Source: Exiguobacterium sp. KRL4 (GTDB lineage Bacteria > Bacillota > Bacilli > Exiguobacteriales > Exiguobacteriaceae). From it: 64,000 nt of DNA. Every line of letters begins with the position of its first letter. Position 1 is the first letter of the stretch. This document shows positions 45,898 to 55,970 of this stretch, piece after piece. The stretch lies in contig NZ_MOLV01000012.1 in the NCBI RefSeq assembly GCF_001870785.1, forward strand, positions 31,468 through 95,467. The letters run 5' to 3'. Under the pieces are notes generated by a model. It was not told the origin of the DNA, searched no databases, and was given only the letters and a program-made list of their open reading frames with translations. A program made the position numbers and the translations under genes.

Positions 45898-47367
45898 CTA
45901 GATGGATAAATTGCCATTCCACATTGCGATGAGCGCAGCAAACGCGAGGACTGTCAGTACCGCAGTACCCGTCCATTCCCATTTCGTCAGTCCTTTGATG
46001 CCTGCCTCCCGTTGTGCCTTGACGTACAGAAGCGTACCCGGTGCGTACAGGAGCGTCGTCAGCAGGAGATAATCCATGCCCGCCGCGTAAATTAGCCAAA
46101 TGCCATAGGCGGAAGCGACGAGCCCGAGCATCAGGTCGCGCGTCCGTTTCTCACCCGGCGCATAACCGATCTCGCCGCGCGACACCTTCACCTGGAAGAA
46201 GGCAGAGACCGCGTAAGGGATCAGGATCGCGCTCGAAGCGAGCGAGAAAGCAAACGTGTAGGCGGCGTCCGAAATCAGGAAGGTGAACAGGAAGAGCTGA
46301 ATCAAGCCGTTCGTCAGCCAAAGGGCATTGACCGGTGCCTCGTTCTTGTTCTCTTTCGCAAACCATTTCGGGAAGACCCCATCCTTCGCTGCGATATACG
46401 GAATCTCGGCCGCAAGCAGCGTCCAGCCGAGCCATGCCCCGAGCACCGAGATGACGAGCCCGATATTAATCAGGACAGCACCCCATTGCCCGACGACGCT
46501 CTCGAGGAGATACGCCATCGCCGGACGGTCAATGGCGGCGAGATCCGCATTAGACATGACACCGAGCGACATGACGGAGATCAGAACGTAGATGATGAGT
46601 GTCCCAATCAGACCAATCACGGTCGCCTTTCCGATGTCAGAGCGTTTATTTGCGCGCCCTGACAGGACGACCGCCCCTTCGACACCGATGAATACCCAGA
46701 GCGTGACGAGCATCGTCGAGACGACTTGCTCCTTGACTGAGCTGAAGTTGAAGCCGCCTTCACCGAAGAACTGGAACGTGAACTGGTCGAGGTTGAAGGC
46801 AAACAATATGAGCGTGATGAAGGCAAAAATCGGTACGAGCTTCGCAATCGTCGTGATGATGTTGACGAGCGAGGCCTCATGGACGCCGCGCAGGATCAAG
46901 GCGTGGACGAGCCAGAGAAGAACGGATGCCCCGAGGATCGAGGCGAGGTTCTGCCCGCCCTCAAAGACGGGGAAGAAATAACCGACCGAGCTGAACAGGA
47001 GCGTGGCATAGGCGACGTTGCCGAGCCAGGCCGACAGCCAGTATCCCCAAGCCGAGTTGAAGCCGACGAACGGACCAAACCCTGCACGGGCGTAACTGTA
47101 GATGCCGCCGTCGAGGTCCGGCCGTCGCATCGTCAAGTTTTGGAAGCTGAGTCCGAGCGCGATGATCCCGATACCGGTGATCACCCATCCGATCAGGACA
47201 GCACCGGCGCTCGCGCCAACCGCCATGTCGGCGGCGAGGTTGAACGCCCCGCCACCAATCATCGAGCCGACGACGACTGCCGTCAGTGCGAAGAATCCTA
47301 ATTTCTTCTGTTGTTTCGCTGGCGACGTACCTGTCGTGCCGGTCGTGTCATGCGGTTTGGTAACCAT
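45898..47367 (-). CDS. arcD: arginine/ornithine antiporter
   Basis: A 489-residue APC-family exchanger with about 13 helices. VVGSMIGGGAFNLAADMA (helix 1) and GVEGAVVLSGRANKRSDIGKAT are typical of ArcD. It swaps external arginine for internal ornithine at no energy cost. The ATG at 47367 has AAAGG nine bases upstream; the ATG at 47376 is too close. Confidence 0.93.
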   Translation of the reverse strand: MVTKPHDTTGTTGTSPAKQQKKLGFFALTAVVVGSMIGGGAFNLAADMAVGASAGAVLIGWVITGIGIIALGLSFQNLTMRRPDLDGGIYSYARAGFGPFVGFNSAWGYWLSAWLGNVAYATLLFSSVGYFFPVFEGGQNLASILGASVLLWLVHALILRGVHEASLVNIITTIAKLVPIFAFITLILFAFNLDQFTFQFFGEGGFNFSSVKEQVVSTMLVTLWVFIGVEGAVVLSGRANKRSDIGKATVIGLIGTLIIYVLISVMSLGVMSNADLAAIDRPAMAYLLESVVGQWGAVLINIGLVISVLGAWLGWTLLAAEIPYIAAKDGVFPKWFAKENKNEAPVNALWLTNGLIQLFLFTFLISDAAYTFAFSLASSAILIPYAVSAFFQVKVSRGEIGYAPGEKRTRDLMLGLVASAYGIWLIYAAGMDYLLLTTLLYAPGTLLYVKAQREAGIKGLTKWEWTGTAVLTVLAFAALIAMWNGNLSI

Positions 47368-47394
47368 AACTCTCATCCTTTCTGGTGTGAGAAA

Positions 47395-48420
47395 TCAGTT
47401 CCACATGTCAGAGCAATCCGTCATCGTCGCCGCCATCACGGCCTTGATCGTATGCATCCGGTTCTCTGCCTGATCGAAGACGGAGGAATGTGTGCTTTGG
47501 AACACCTCATCCGTCACCTCCATCTCGCGTAGTCCGTATTTCTCGAAGATGGCGCGCCCAACCTCCGTCTCCTGATCATGGAAGGCAGGCAGACAGTGGA
47601 GGAAGATGACATCGTCGTTGCCCGTCTTGCGGATCATCTCCATATCGACCTGATACGGTGTGAGCAGCTTGATCCGCTCCTCGAACTGGGCTTCTTCACC
47701 CATCGAGACCCAGACATCCGTGTAGATGACGTCTGCCCCGTCGACGGCGGCGTCGATGTCTTCCGTCACCATGATCCGTCCGCCGTTCTCGGCAGCGACC
47801 GCTTCTGCGTATTCGATGATCGCGTGTTCCGGCCAGAGCGATTCCGGCGCGCAGATCCGGATGTCCATCCCGACCTTAGCCCCGCCAATCAAAAGGGTAT
47901 TGCCCATATTATTGCGGCCGTCACCGACGTAGACGAACTTGATGCCTTTCAGATGCCCTCTCTGTTCCTTGACGGTCAGGAAGTCAGCGAGGATTTGCGT
48001 CGGATGGTACAGGTCGGTCAAGCCGTTCCAGACCGGGATGCCTGCGTCCTTCGCGAGCCCTTCGACCGTCGCGTGGCTGAAGCCGCGATACTGGATGCCG
48101 TCGAACATCCGGCCGAGGACGATCGCCGTGTCACGGACCGATTCCTTCTTGCCAAACTGGATGTCGTTCTTACCGAGGTACTCCGGATGCATTCCAAGAT
48201 CGATTGCAGCGACTGTGAAGGCGCAACGCGTCCGAGTCGACGGTTTCTCGAACAAGAGCGCGATGTTCTTACCACTAAGGACACGGTGCGGAATGCCTTC
48301 CTGTTTCTGCCGTTTTAGTTCTGCCGATAGATCAATCAGGTAATTGATCTCACTTTCTGTAAACTCATTCAATGAAAGGAAGTGACGATTCCGGAGATCA
48401 ATATGCGCTGTTTTCGACAT
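47395..48420 (-). CDS. arcB: catabolic ornithine carbamoyltransferase
   Basis: A 341-residue carbamoyltransferase. [12 protein letters not shown] (carbamoyl-phosphate loop), [22 protein letters not shown] and [10 protein letters not shown] (ornithine/catalytic Cys) are all present. In this operon it should run in the catabolic direction, splitting citrulline into ornithine and carbamoyl phosphate. AGAGGAGGAA precedes the ATG. Confidence 0.93.
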   Translation of the reverse strand: MSKTAHIDLRNRHFLSLNEFTESEINYLIDLSAELKRQKQEGIPHRVLSGKNIALLFEKPSTRTRCAFTVAAIDLGMHPEYLGKNDIQFGKKESVRDTAIVLGRMFDGIQYRGFSHATVEGLAKDAGIPVWNGLTDLYHPTQILADFLTVKEQRGHLKGIKFVYVGDGRNNMGNTLLIGGAKVGMDIRICAPESLWPEHAIIEYAEAVAAENGGRIMVTEDIDAAVDGADVIYTDVWVSMGEEAQFEERIKLLTPYQVDMEMIRKTGNDDVIFLHCLPAFHDQETEVGRAIFEKYGLREMEVTDEVFQSTHSSVFDQAENRMHTIKAVMAATMTDCSDMWN

Positions 48421-48441
48421 GATAGGTTCCTCCTCTTGGTT

Positions 48442-49710
48442 TTAGATATCTTCTCGTACCAACGGACAACTCATACACCGCGGACCACCTCGTCCACGTG
48501 ACAGTTCGCTCGACCCAATCTCGATTACTTCGATTCCGTGTGACCGTAGCAGCTCGTTCGAGACGTAGTTTCGGTCGTACGTGACGACGACGCCCGGTGC
48601 GATTGCGAGCGTATTCGATCCGTCACTCCACTGCTCGCGGGCCGAGGCGATCGCGTCCCCTCCACCGCACGGGATGAGGACAAGGTGGTCGAGATGGAGC
48701 GCTTCCTTCAACGTCTCGAGCAGGTCGGTCCGTTTCGTGATCGTAATGTCGTCCGCACCGCGCGTCAGCTCAAAGATGTTCATCTGCCCGCCCGATCCCT
48801 GTATCGCCGAATGGATCGTGAACTTGTCGTAGTCAACCATCGTGAAGACGGTGTCGAGATGCATAAATGCGCGGGATTTCGGAATTTCAATCGCGATGAC
48901 CTTCTTGAACTCGCTCCGCTCGAACAGGTTGCGTGCAAGCCGTTCGATACCTTGTGCCGTCGTCCGTTCCGAGATACCGATTGCGAGCACTTCTTTCGAC
49001 AGAACGAGTTCGTCGCCCCCTTCCATCGAGAAGCGGTATTCACGGTCCGACCAGACCGGGATGTCATGCTTCGCGAAGCGGGGGTGATATGTGATGATAT
49101 AGTGCATGAAGAGCGATTCACGCCGCCGCGCCGGTTCCTTCATCCGGTTGATCGTCAGGCCGTCTCCGATCGCAGCGGCTGGATCACGCGTGAAATAGAG
49201 GTTCGGCATCGGATCGAGATAGAACGGATATGTGTCCTCGATCATCTCATGCAGGTGCGTCCGCTTGCTGTGCGGAATTTCCGTCTTGCGGATACCCGCC
49301 ATGACGGCCTCGACGAGCTGCTCGTTGTCGAAGCTGAGCAGATAATCGCGGAGCTTCTCGTACGACCCGTTAATGTTCGACTTCGATTCCTCGAGTACGT
49401 TGGCGACGAACTGTTCCCGCAAGTGAGGAATCGCGAGTACCTCCTCCATCAGCTTCTCGAGGTAGAGCACCTCGATTCCTCTGTTTCTCAGGACAGCGGC
49501 AAAATAGTCGTGCTCCTTTTGGATGACGGGCAGGTGCGGGATATCGTCGAACAGCAGACGACCGAGATGGTCTGGTGTCAAGTTCTCGAGCTCCCGGCCC
49601 GGCCGTTTCAAGAGTACCGTCTTCAACTCACCGATCTCGGACGTGACGTGGATTGGTAAATTTCGTATCGCCCCAGTCGTCCGTTCATGTCCATCTAGTG
49701 ATTGTGTCAT
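48442..49710 (-). CDS. arcA: arginine deiminase
   Basis: A 422-residue enzyme hydrolysing arginine to citrulline and ammonia. [22 protein letters not shown] and the C-terminal [10 protein letters not shown], with the nucleophile Cys412, are diagnostic. AAAGGAGG precedes the ATG. First gene of arcABDC(R). Upstream lie a 20-bp palindrome and a cre site. Confidence 0.94.
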   Translation of the reverse strand: MTQSLDGHERTTGAIRNLPIHVTSEIGELKTVLLKRPGRELENLTPDHLGRLLFDDIPHLPVIQKEHDYFAAVLRNRGIEVLYLEKLMEEVLAIPHLREQFVANVLEESKSNINGSYEKLRDYLLSFDNEQLVEAVMAGIRKTEIPHSKRTHLHEMIEDTYPFYLDPMPNLYFTRDPAAAIGDGLTINRMKEPARRRESLFMHYIITYHPRFAKHDIPVWSDREYRFSMEGGDELVLSKEVLAIGISERTTAQGIERLARNLFERSEFKKVIAIEIPKSRAFMHLDTVFTMVDYDKFTIHSAIQGSGGQMNIFELTRGADDITITKRTDLLETLKEALHLDHLVLIPCGGGDAIASAREQWSDGSNTLAIAPGVVVTYDRNYVSNELLRSHGIEVIEIGSSELSRGRGGPRCMSCPLVREDI

Positions 49711-49756
49711 GATGAATCCTCCTTTAGGGATATCATTCCTGCTTACACCCTTAGTT

Positions 49757-49776
49757 TATGCTCACTGTTGAGCATA
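49757..49776. promoter_or_regulatory. 20-bp palindrome upstream of arcA
   Basis: TATGCTCA-CTGT-TGAGCATA is a perfect inverted repeat 47-66 bp before the arcA start, in the expected promoter. A candidate site for the Crp-family ArcR or an arginine repressor. Confidence 0.6.
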
Positions 49777-49801
49777 TGCAGCGGCCTTCCGTCCCTAACT
49801 A

Positions 49802-49815
49802 TGTAAGCGTTTACA
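49802..49815. promoter_or_regulatory. cre (CcpA) site upstream of arcA
   Basis: TGTAAGCGTTTACA matches the consensus TGWAANCGNTNWCA at every position and is a palindrome. Predicts carbon catabolite control by CcpA, with arcA the likelier target. Confidence 0.78.
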
Positions 49816-50149
49816 CATATGACCAGAACTTTTATGCAAGCGAACGTATCCCCATGCAATAACATCCTGGTCGCTCCCCAATTGCACCCCGAATCCTTGC
49901 ATTGTTTTTGCATGAACGAATCTTGTTTTTTTTCAAAAATATGTAATCCTTCATTTAATTGATGAGTCTGTTAGCAAAAATAAGAGAGCTGGCGGATGGA
50001 CACAGACAAACCTAGACTACGAAGTGAAGCACGGGGCGTGAGTCAGACAAATCGAAAAACTGTAACCTTTTTTGTGGGAGCAGTTCAGAATCACTCCTTT
50101 TCACTTTAAATCATCGTTTGTCTGTTTTAAGCTTTTTCAACGCTCTAAA

Positions 50150-50179
50150 TTGACACGGTCTTTCCCTTGAAACTAAGAT
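50150..50179 (+). promoter_or_regulatory. sigma-A promoter of the MFS gene
   Basis: TTGACA and TAAGAT are separated by 18 bp, 56 bp before the start codon. Confidence 0.55.
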
Positions 50180-50234
50180 AGTAAAGGTACATACACTAAA
50201 CGCTGACAGTAGCGTCCAGAAAGAAGGGATCCCC

Positions 50235-51431
50235 TTGCAAGCGGATCAACGTAAAAAATTAACGGTCCTGATGATCAATATGTTCATCGCCGTCGGGAGC
50301 TTCGGGATCATCATTCCGATTCTGCCCGCTTATTTAGCTTCAATCGGTCAAGGCGGAACCGCTGCCGGTCTGATGATTGCCATATTTGCCGGAGCACAAC
50401 TCATCATGTCACCCGTCGCCGGAAAATGGGCGGATCAATACGGTCGCCGGAAGATGATCATTTATGGTTTGATTGGGCTGACGTTATCGATGTTCGTCTT
50501 TTACTTCTCGAATTCCGTCACGATTCTCTATATCTCGCGGGCAATCGGTGGTGTCGGTGCGGCCTTATTGATTCCAGCGATCTTTGCCTATGTCGCGGAC
50601 ATCACGACGATGGATCAGCGCGCAAAAGGGAATAGTTATGTCTCTGCAGCGATGTCACTCGGAATCGTCATCGGTCCCGGAATCGGCGGTTTTCTTGCTG
50701 AATTCGATTTGAAATTGCCACTGCTCATCTCAGCACTCGTCTCGTTACTTGCTGTTTTGTTCAGCGTTCTGTTGCTTCAAGAAAGTGACGTCCATGACGC
50801 AACGGCGATGGCACCGGATGAAGGTTCGATGTGGAGCAAGCTCGGAGCGTCGTTCCATAAACCGTACTTCGTCCCACTCGTCATCACACTGGTCATGAGT
50901 TTTGGGTTGATGGCCTATGAGTCCGTTCTTGGTCTGTTCGTCGACAATCAATTTGGGGCGTCTCCAAAAGACATCGCCATCATGGTGACGTCGACCGGAA
51001 TCATCAGTGTCATCGCCCAAATTTTCGTCGTCGACAAGTTGTCGCGCAGTCTCGGCGAAGGAAAAGTCTTGAACATCTTCCTGTTGATTGCGACACTCGG
51101 TTTCTTGTTGTCGTTACTGACAGCGAGCTACGGTGGATTCTTTGCCGTCACACTCGTCATTTTCCTTGCGACATCCATCCTGCGTCCGGTCTTGAACACG
51201 ATGATTTCCAAGCTTGCCGGAAACGAACAAGGGTTTGCGATGGGCATGAACAATGCCTACATGAGTATCGGAAACGTCCTCGGTCCGACACTTGCCGGAT
51301 TGTTATATGACGTCAACATTCTCTATCCGTTCATACTCGGACTTGTTTTCCTCGCTGTGACCTTGATTGGTTCTGTCGTCTGGCAACGCCGTCAATCCCG
51401 GCTGATCAAAAAAATCGAACAAACGTCTTAA
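50235..51431 (+). CDS. MFS multidrug efflux pump (NorA/Bmr type)
   Basis: A 398-residue, 12-helix transporter. FGIIIPILPAYLASIG (residues 23-38), motif A GKWADQYGRRKMI and motif C-like GIVIGPGIGGFLAEF place it with DHA1 drug antiporters. Substrates cannot be predicted. A TTG start at 50235 follows AAGGGA. Monocistronic with its own terminator. Confidence 0.85.
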   Translation: MQADQRKKLTVLMINMFIAVGSFGIIIPILPAYLASIGQGGTAAGLMIAIFAGAQLIMSPVAGKWADQYGRRKMIIYGLIGLTLSMFVFYFSNSVTILYISRAIGGVGAALLIPAIFAYVADITTMDQRAKGNSYVSAAMSLGIVIGPGIGGFLAEFDLKLPLLISALVSLLAVLFSVLLLQESDVHDATAMAPDEGSMWSKLGASFHKPYFVPLVITLVMSFGLMAYESVLGLFVDNQFGASPKDIAIMVTSTGIISVIAQIFVVDKLSRSLGEGKVLNIFLLIATLGFLLSLLTASYGGFFAVTLVIFLATSILRPVLNTMISKLAGNEQGFAMGMNNAYMSIGNVLGPTLAGLLYDVNILYPFILGLVFLAVTLIGSVVWQRRQSRLIKKIEQTS

Positions 51432-51441
51432 TACCAGACAA

Positions 51442-51488
51442 AAAGCAACTCGCTTCCGATATCACATCCGGAAGCGAGTTGCTTTTTT
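51442..51488. terminator. bidirectional terminator
   Basis: AAAGCAACTCGCTTCCG and CGGAAGCGAGTTGCTTT form a 17-bp stem with a T run, between convergent genes. Confidence 0.92.
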
Positions 51489-52012
51489 CATTTGCTGGCT
51501 GCTTTTAAATCACCCGTTCCAAAATCAGCATCAAAAGTCCGACACCAAATGACGACACGGCTGTGTTTCGTCAAATCCACTTCTTTCGGGAGGACGTAGT
51601 TTTGGTCTCCCTGATTCCCTTTTAACGCCCCGATACGAATCCCGTCTGCTGTCTTTTTACCTGGCTCGACCAAGTAAACAAACAAGTCCGGTCCGTTCGT
51701 CGTTTGAAAATCTTCGAACCGCAGATATAACGCATCGTCTGCCGTTACCGTTTTAATTTTTCCGGACGTTTGATAATTTTTTTCACCGTCCACGAACGTT
51801 CCTGAGAAGTCAGCCGGTGTTGCCGGTTCCGACTTGTCCGTCTCGGATGCTGGTGTCTCATCTTCTTGTTCTATCGTCGAAGAACTCGGCGGCAATTCTT
51901 CATCCACGGCTTGATTCAAGAACAGCGGCGACACGAGCCACCAACTCAACGCCAGTACACCGACAACCACGATTGCCAATATGATTTTTGATCCGTTTCG
52001 CACCGTCTTCAC
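51488..52012 (-). CDS. DM13-domain surface protein
   Basis: A 174-residue protein. An N-terminal membrane anchor (about 9-29) and a Ser/Glu/Pro-rich linker (about 38-68) lead to a DM13 domain (about 70-172) with GIRIGALKGNQGDQNYVLP and the conserved Cys in VVIWCRTFDADFG. DM13 domains are proposed to act in redox or electron transfer. GTG start at 52012 with GGAGGA upstream. Confidence 0.8.
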   Translation of the reverse strand: MKTVRNGSKIILAIVVVGVLALSWWLVSPLFLNQAVDEELPPSSSTIEQEDETPASETDKSEPATPADFSGTFVDGEKNYQTSGKIKTVTADDALYLRFEDFQTTNGPDLFVYLVEPGKKTADGIRIGALKGNQGDQNYVLPKEVDLTKHSRVVIWCRTFDADFGTGDLKAASK

Positions 52013-52048
52013 TCCATTCCTCCGCTTGAAGAACTCCTGACCGTTCGT

Positions 52049-52501
52049 TTAGCCATATTGTTTTTGATGCGCCTTTTTTAACGCTAAATATTCTTCATCC
52101 GCCCGAATCAAATCCCATTTTTCTTGAAAAATCTCAGCCGACTTTGCTTTTTCTGGATCAATTTCCCGCTCGTTCAACTCACCGGTCTCTTTGTTTTTAT
52201 ACTTCCGTCCACCTTTGTAATTCGTATAGCGGCGCGCCCGTGTGTGTCCCATCTGAATGAACTTTCGCGCCATGTCCATTCCGACGAAGTCTCCGACCGC
52301 TTTATAATCGAGATACATCTGATAGATTTTTTCAGAAGATTCCTTCGCAATCTCCGGCGTCTTAAATCGCCAGTGCGGCAGGATTTCTCCTTTATACGGT
52401 TCAACGAGTAAGACACCCTGCTCGCCCCGTCCGACCCGATACTTTTCCGGTTCTTTGCGGAAGTCCGTCGTCTCAAAATCCAAATCGTAATCAAATGCCA
52501 T
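52049..52501 (-). CDS. DUF4385 family protein
   Basis: A 150-residue soluble, highly charged protein. FRKEPEKYRVGRGEQGVLLVEPYKGEILPHW and FVGMDMARKFIQMGHTRARRY fit DUF4385, a family of unknown role. AAAGGGAGCG precedes the ATG. Confidence 0.75.
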   Translation of the reverse strand: MAFDYDLDFETTDFRKEPEKYRVGRGEQGVLLVEPYKGEILPHWRFKTPEIAKESSEKIYQMYLDYKAVGDFVGMDMARKFIQMGHTRARRYTNYKGGRKYKNKETGELNEREIDPEKAKSAEIFQEKWDLIRADEEYLALKKAHQKQYG

Positions 52502-52546
52502 GCTTATCGCTCCCTTTCCCTAAAGGATTCCCGGGAACAGCCGGCT

Positions 52547-53170
52547 TTAATCGTGTGGATACAGTCCGGTCGTATAAACAGCCGTCAAGGTTTTCGCGAT
52601 TTCGTCAATCGACGCTGTCGTCTCTTCGCGGACGACTTCGAACAGATACATTTCGTTTGCAAAAAACCAGCCGCGTGCGACGAGTGTCGGATTGAGGTCC
52701 GGACGGGCAAGCCCCGCTGCTTGCGCATAACGGATATCGCGACTGATCCGCTCGATGAAGCGTTCGCGGATTTGTTTCCACTTGGTCCGGATGGCATACG
52801 ATACGCCGATTGCCTGTTCGACGATCCGGAGCATCTCCCGTTCCCGCTCAGCAAGCTGTAAGAAAGCCGTCGCCTGCTGTTCAATTTGCTCGCGTGCTTC
52901 TTCGGCGGTTCCGGGCTCAAACGGCTGTTCCGCCACTTGATGAAAACGATCCATGACGTCTTCCATCAGTACGATCAACAGTTCATCTTTTCCTTCAAAA
53001 TGGACATATGCCGTTCCGTAGCCAACGCCCGCCCGCTTAATGATTTGTGAAATCGTCGTCGTTTGAAAGTCGTTTTCGAGAAAAACTTCCCGAGCTGCCA
53101 CCAACAGTTTTTCCCGCGTTCGCATCGTCCGAAGATGCCGTTTATCGATTTTCATGTCGTCTGATTTCAT
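52547..53170 (-). CDS. TetR-family regulator of the kyn operon
   Basis: A 207-residue TetR protein: TISQIIKRAGVGYGTAYVHFEGKDELL (about 37-63) is the helix-turn-helix. The C-terminal ligand domain is distinct. GAGAGGTGGGGG precedes the ATG at 53170. It is divergent from kynU with a 17-bp palindrome in between, so it likely represses both, perhaps responding to tryptophan or kynurenine; that is inference. Confidence 0.83.
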   Translation of the reverse strand: MKSDDMKIDKRHLRTMRTREKLLVAAREVFLENDFQTTTISQIIKRAGVGYGTAYVHFEGKDELLIVLMEDVMDRFHQVAEQPFEPGTAEEAREQIEQQATAFLQLAEREREMLRIVEQAIGVSYAIRTKWKQIRERFIERISRDIRYAQAAGLARPDLNPTLVARGWFFANEMYLFEVVREETTASIDEIAKTLTAVYTTGLYPHD

Positions 53171-53207
53171 GATTTCCCCCACCTCTCCTGCTTCTCTATC
53201 CGATAAT

Positions 53208-53224
53208 ATTGACACAATGTCAAT
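53208..53224. promoter_or_regulatory. operator between the TetR gene and kynU
   Basis: ATTGACA-CAA-TGTCAAT is a perfect 17-bp palindrome overlapping the kynU -35 element, well placed for repression. Confidence 0.75.
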
Positions 53225-53238
53225 TTGTTTGCTACGCT
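53209..53238 (+). promoter_or_regulatory. kyn operon promoter
   Basis: TTGACA (53209-53214) and TACGCT (53233-53238), 18-bp spacer. The -35 box is inside the palindrome. Confidence 0.55.
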
Positions 53239-53280
53239 TTTCTCAAAACTGATTACTGATTCATTCAAGGAGGAACGGAC

Positions 53281-54558
53281 ATGACATTGAACGCATCACG
53301 CAAGCATGCCATCGAACAGGATCAACAAGATGTACTCGCTCCATACCGTCACGAATTTTATCTGCAGAAAGATACGATTTACATGGACGGCAATTCACTT
53401 GGATTGTTGTCAAAACGTGCGGAAGCGACATTGCTTGAATCACTCGCCGATTGGCGGGAACTTGGAATTGACGGCTGGATGAAAGGACGCCATCCGTGGT
53501 TTGAACTGTCGGAAAAACTGTCTGCCTTAAACGCTCCTCTCATCGGCGGAAGTGCGGATGAAGTCATGGTGACCGGTTCGACGACGGTCAATCTGCACCA
53601 ACTCGTGGCAACATTCTTTGCCCCGTCCGGACAACGGACAAAGATTTTAGCCGACAGCTTAACATTCCCGTCTGATATTTATGCGCTCCAAAGCCAACTT
53701 CGGTTGCGTGGACTCGATCCGGCAGAACATCTCGTTCAAGTCGAGAGTCGCGACGGACGATTCCTCGACGAAGCGGATATCATCGCCGCGATGACGGAGG
53801 AGATTGCGTTGATTGTCTTACCGACAGTCCTTTACCGGAGTGGTCAGATTTTAGATATGGAGCGTCTGACACGGGAAGCCCATGCCCGCGGTATCTTGAT
53901 TGGCTTTGACGGCTGTCATTCCGTCGGTGCGATTCCGCATGCCTTTCATGACTGGGGCGTCGACTTTGCCTACTGGTGCAACTACAAACATTTAAACGGC
54001 GGTCCGGGAACGGTCGGCGGACTGTTTGTCCACGAACGGCATTTCGGCACGTTGCCGGGTCTGACCGGCTGGTTCGGCTCCCGTAAAGATAAACAGTTTG
54101 ATATGGATCATACGATGACTCCCGCCGAAAACGCTGGTGCCTTCCAAATCGGAACGCCGCACGTCTTGAGCCTTGCCCCGCAACTCGGTGCACTCGAGCT
54201 GTTTGCAGAAGTCGGGATCGACGCAGTCCGGACAAAGTCACTCGCACTGACGGACTACATGATGACGCTCGTCGATCAGGAATTGACGCCGTACGGCTTT
54301 GTGATCGGCAACCCGCGTGACGACAAACGACGTGGTGCTCACTTGAGTCTCGAACATCCGGAAGCGGCACGGATCTGTAAAGCGTTGAAGGCGCATCACG
54401 TCATTCCTGATTTTCGGACACCAAATATTGTCCGCCTGGCCCCTGTCGCCTTGTATAATAGCTTTGAAGATGTCTATGAGGTCGTCTCGATTTTGAAAAC
54501 GATCATGGATGAAAAACAATATGAACAATTCAAGAACGAACGCGAAGTCGTCGCGTAA
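53281..54558 (+). CDS. kynU: kynureninase
   Basis: A 425-residue PLP enzyme cleaving kynurenine to anthranilate and alanine. [11 protein letters not shown] (residues 34-44), [13 protein letters not shown] and [12 protein letters not shown], with the PLP lysine near position 236, are characteristic. CAAGGAGGAA precedes the ATG. First gene of the operon. Confidence 0.93.
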   Translation: MTLNASRKHAIEQDQQDVLAPYRHEFYLQKDTIYMDGNSLGLLSKRAEATLLESLADWRELGIDGWMKGRHPWFELSEKLSALNAPLIGGSADEVMVTGSTTVNLHQLVATFFAPSGQRTKILADSLTFPSDIYALQSQLRLRGLDPAEHLVQVESRDGRFLDEADIIAAMTEEIALIVLPTVLYRSGQILDMERLTREAHARGILIGFDGCHSVGAIPHAFHDWGVDFAYWCNYKHLNGGPGTVGGLFVHERHFGTLPGLTGWFGSRKDKQFDMDHTMTPAENAGAFQIGTPHVLSLAPQLGALELFAEVGIDAVRTKSLALTDYMMTLVDQELTPYGFVIGNPRDDKRRGAHLSLEHPEAARICKALKAHHVIPDFRTPNIVRLAPVALYNSFEDVYEVVSILKTIMDEKQYEQFKNEREVVA

Positions 54559-54567
54559 GGAGGAATT

Positions 54568-55950
54568 ATGAAAGAACACCCTACTGAACTACGGCGTGAC
54601 TTAAAAACACGTCAACTGACGATGATTGCGATGGGTTGTGCGATCGGAACGGGACTCTTTCTCGGGAGCGGACTCGCCATCAGTCTCGCCGGACCAAGCG
54701 TCCTCGTCAGTTACGCGATTGGTGCCTTCATCGTCCTGCTGTTGATGGGTTGCCTCGCGGAAATGACCGTCGCCCATCCGACGTCCGGCTCATTCGGAAC
54801 GATTGCCGAACAATACATCAGTCCATACGCCGGATTTCTTGTCCGCTACTCCTACTGGGTGGCAAACGTCCTTGCGATCGGCGTTGAAGTCAGTGCGATC
54901 GCCATCTATATGAAATATTGGTTCCCGGACGTCCCCGGGTACATCTGGATTTTAGTCTTTGCGGTAGCGTTGATTTATATCAACGCTACGACCGTCAATA
55001 CGTTTGCGACGTTTGAATACTGGTTCTCGGTCATTAAAATCAGTGCGATTTTAATGTTCATGATTCTCGGTGCGTATCTTGTCTTCGGCAGCAACTCACC
55101 GGACATCGGACCGCAAAACTTCACGAACGACGGCGGATTCCTGCCGTTTGGTTTTTCCGGACTCTGGGTCGCCGTCTTCATCTCGTTGTTTAGTTTTCTC
55201 GGGACGGAACTGATTGCCGTCACGGCCGGCGAAGCGAAAGATCCGGATGTCGCTGTGCCAAAAGCACTGAAGGCCACCGTCTTCCGCTTATCGACGTTTT
55301 ATGTCATCACGATTGCCTTGATGCTGATGATCGTGCCGTGGCAACAGGCGGGCGGCGTTGATCAAAGCCCGTTCGTCAAAGTAATGGAGATGCTATCGAT
55401 TCCCGGGGCTGCCGGCATCATGAACTTCATCATCCTGACTGCTGCCTTATCCGCGATGAACAGTCAGTTGTATGCATCGACGCGTATGATGTACTCGTTG
55501 TCGAAAGCGACGTACGCACCGCGGATTTTCAGCCGCTTGAATACGAAAGGTGTTCCCTTGTTCGCACTTGCTGTCTCGACGCTGGGAATTTTCCTCGCCG
55601 CTGTCATCAGCACCCAGTCGAGTGTGTCTTATCCCTTCATGATGGGGATTTCAATGTTCGGGGCAATCTTCACCTGGTTCATGATTTTCATCTCCCACCT
55701 CTATTTCCGGAAAGCCTGGGAACGGGACGGCGGCCGGAAACTGCCGGTTCGCATGATGGGGTATCCTTATCTGACCGCGCTCGGGGCTCTCTTATTATTC
55801 GCCCTCGTCATTACGACCTGGTTCACGGATTTCCAGATTGTCTTGAAGTTCGGGGTTCCGTGGCTCCTGTTCTTGACGATTGCCTATGTATTTTGGAAAC
55901 GCAACAATCCGCCGCAAGCGGATCAGACAAAACGTTCACAATCACTTTGA
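54568..55950 (+). CDS. amino acid permease of the kyn operon (probable tryptophan uptake)
   Basis: A 460-residue AAT-type APC transporter with 12 helices. LRRDLKTRQLTMIAMGCAIGTG at the start and LFSFLGTELIAVTAGEAKDPDVAVPKA are family motifs. It lies 9 bp after kynU and before kynA, so tryptophan or kynurenine is the likely substrate. GTAAGGAGG precedes the ATG. Substrate is by context only. Confidence 0.85.
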   Translation: MKEHPTELRRDLKTRQLTMIAMGCAIGTGLFLGSGLAISLAGPSVLVSYAIGAFIVLLLMGCLAEMTVAHPTSGSFGTIAEQYISPYAGFLVRYSYWVANVLAIGVEVSAIAIYMKYWFPDVPGYIWILVFAVALIYINATTVNTFATFEYWFSVIKISAILMFMILGAYLVFGSNSPDIGPQNFTNDGGFLPFGFSGLWVAVFISLFSFLGTELIAVTAGEAKDPDVAVPKALKATVFRLSTFYVITIALMLMIVPWQQAGGVDQSPFVKVMEMLSIPGAAGIMNFIILTAALSAMNSQLYASTRMMYSLSKATYAPRIFSRLNTKGVPLFALAVSTLGIFLAAVISTQSSVSYPFMMGISMFGAIFTWFMIFISHLYFRKAWERDGGRKLPVRMMGYPYLTALGALLLFALVITTWFTDFQIVLKFGVPWLLFLTIAYVFWKRNNPPQADQTKRSQSL

Positions 55951-55970
55951 TGTAAAGGGGATCGATTGGA

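Larger units (their letters stand above)
49711..50234. other. arcA/MFS divergent regulatory region
   Basis: Contains the arcA palindrome and cre site, a promoter for the MFS gene, and between them AT-rich sequence. A 37-codon ATG ORF (49996-50109) lacks a good ribosome site and is not called. GTGAAGC near 50023 and AATCACTCC near 50089 recall the element at 231-384, but I see no extended match. Confidence 0.5.

Noticed and set aside
47578..49659. Long plus-strand ORFs (246 aa and 324 aa) opposite arcB and arcA
   Set aside because: They are antisense to two clear enzymes, lack ribosome sites and recognisable domains, and are expected from high GC at third positions.
49996..50109. 37-codon ORF upstream of the MFS gene
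   Set aside because: No good ribosome site and no recognisable features; could be chance in a 500-bp gap.
53780..54370. 196-aa minus-strand ORF within kynU
   Set aside because: Antisense to a well-defined kynureninase, Arg/Ser-rich shadow composition, no ribosome site.
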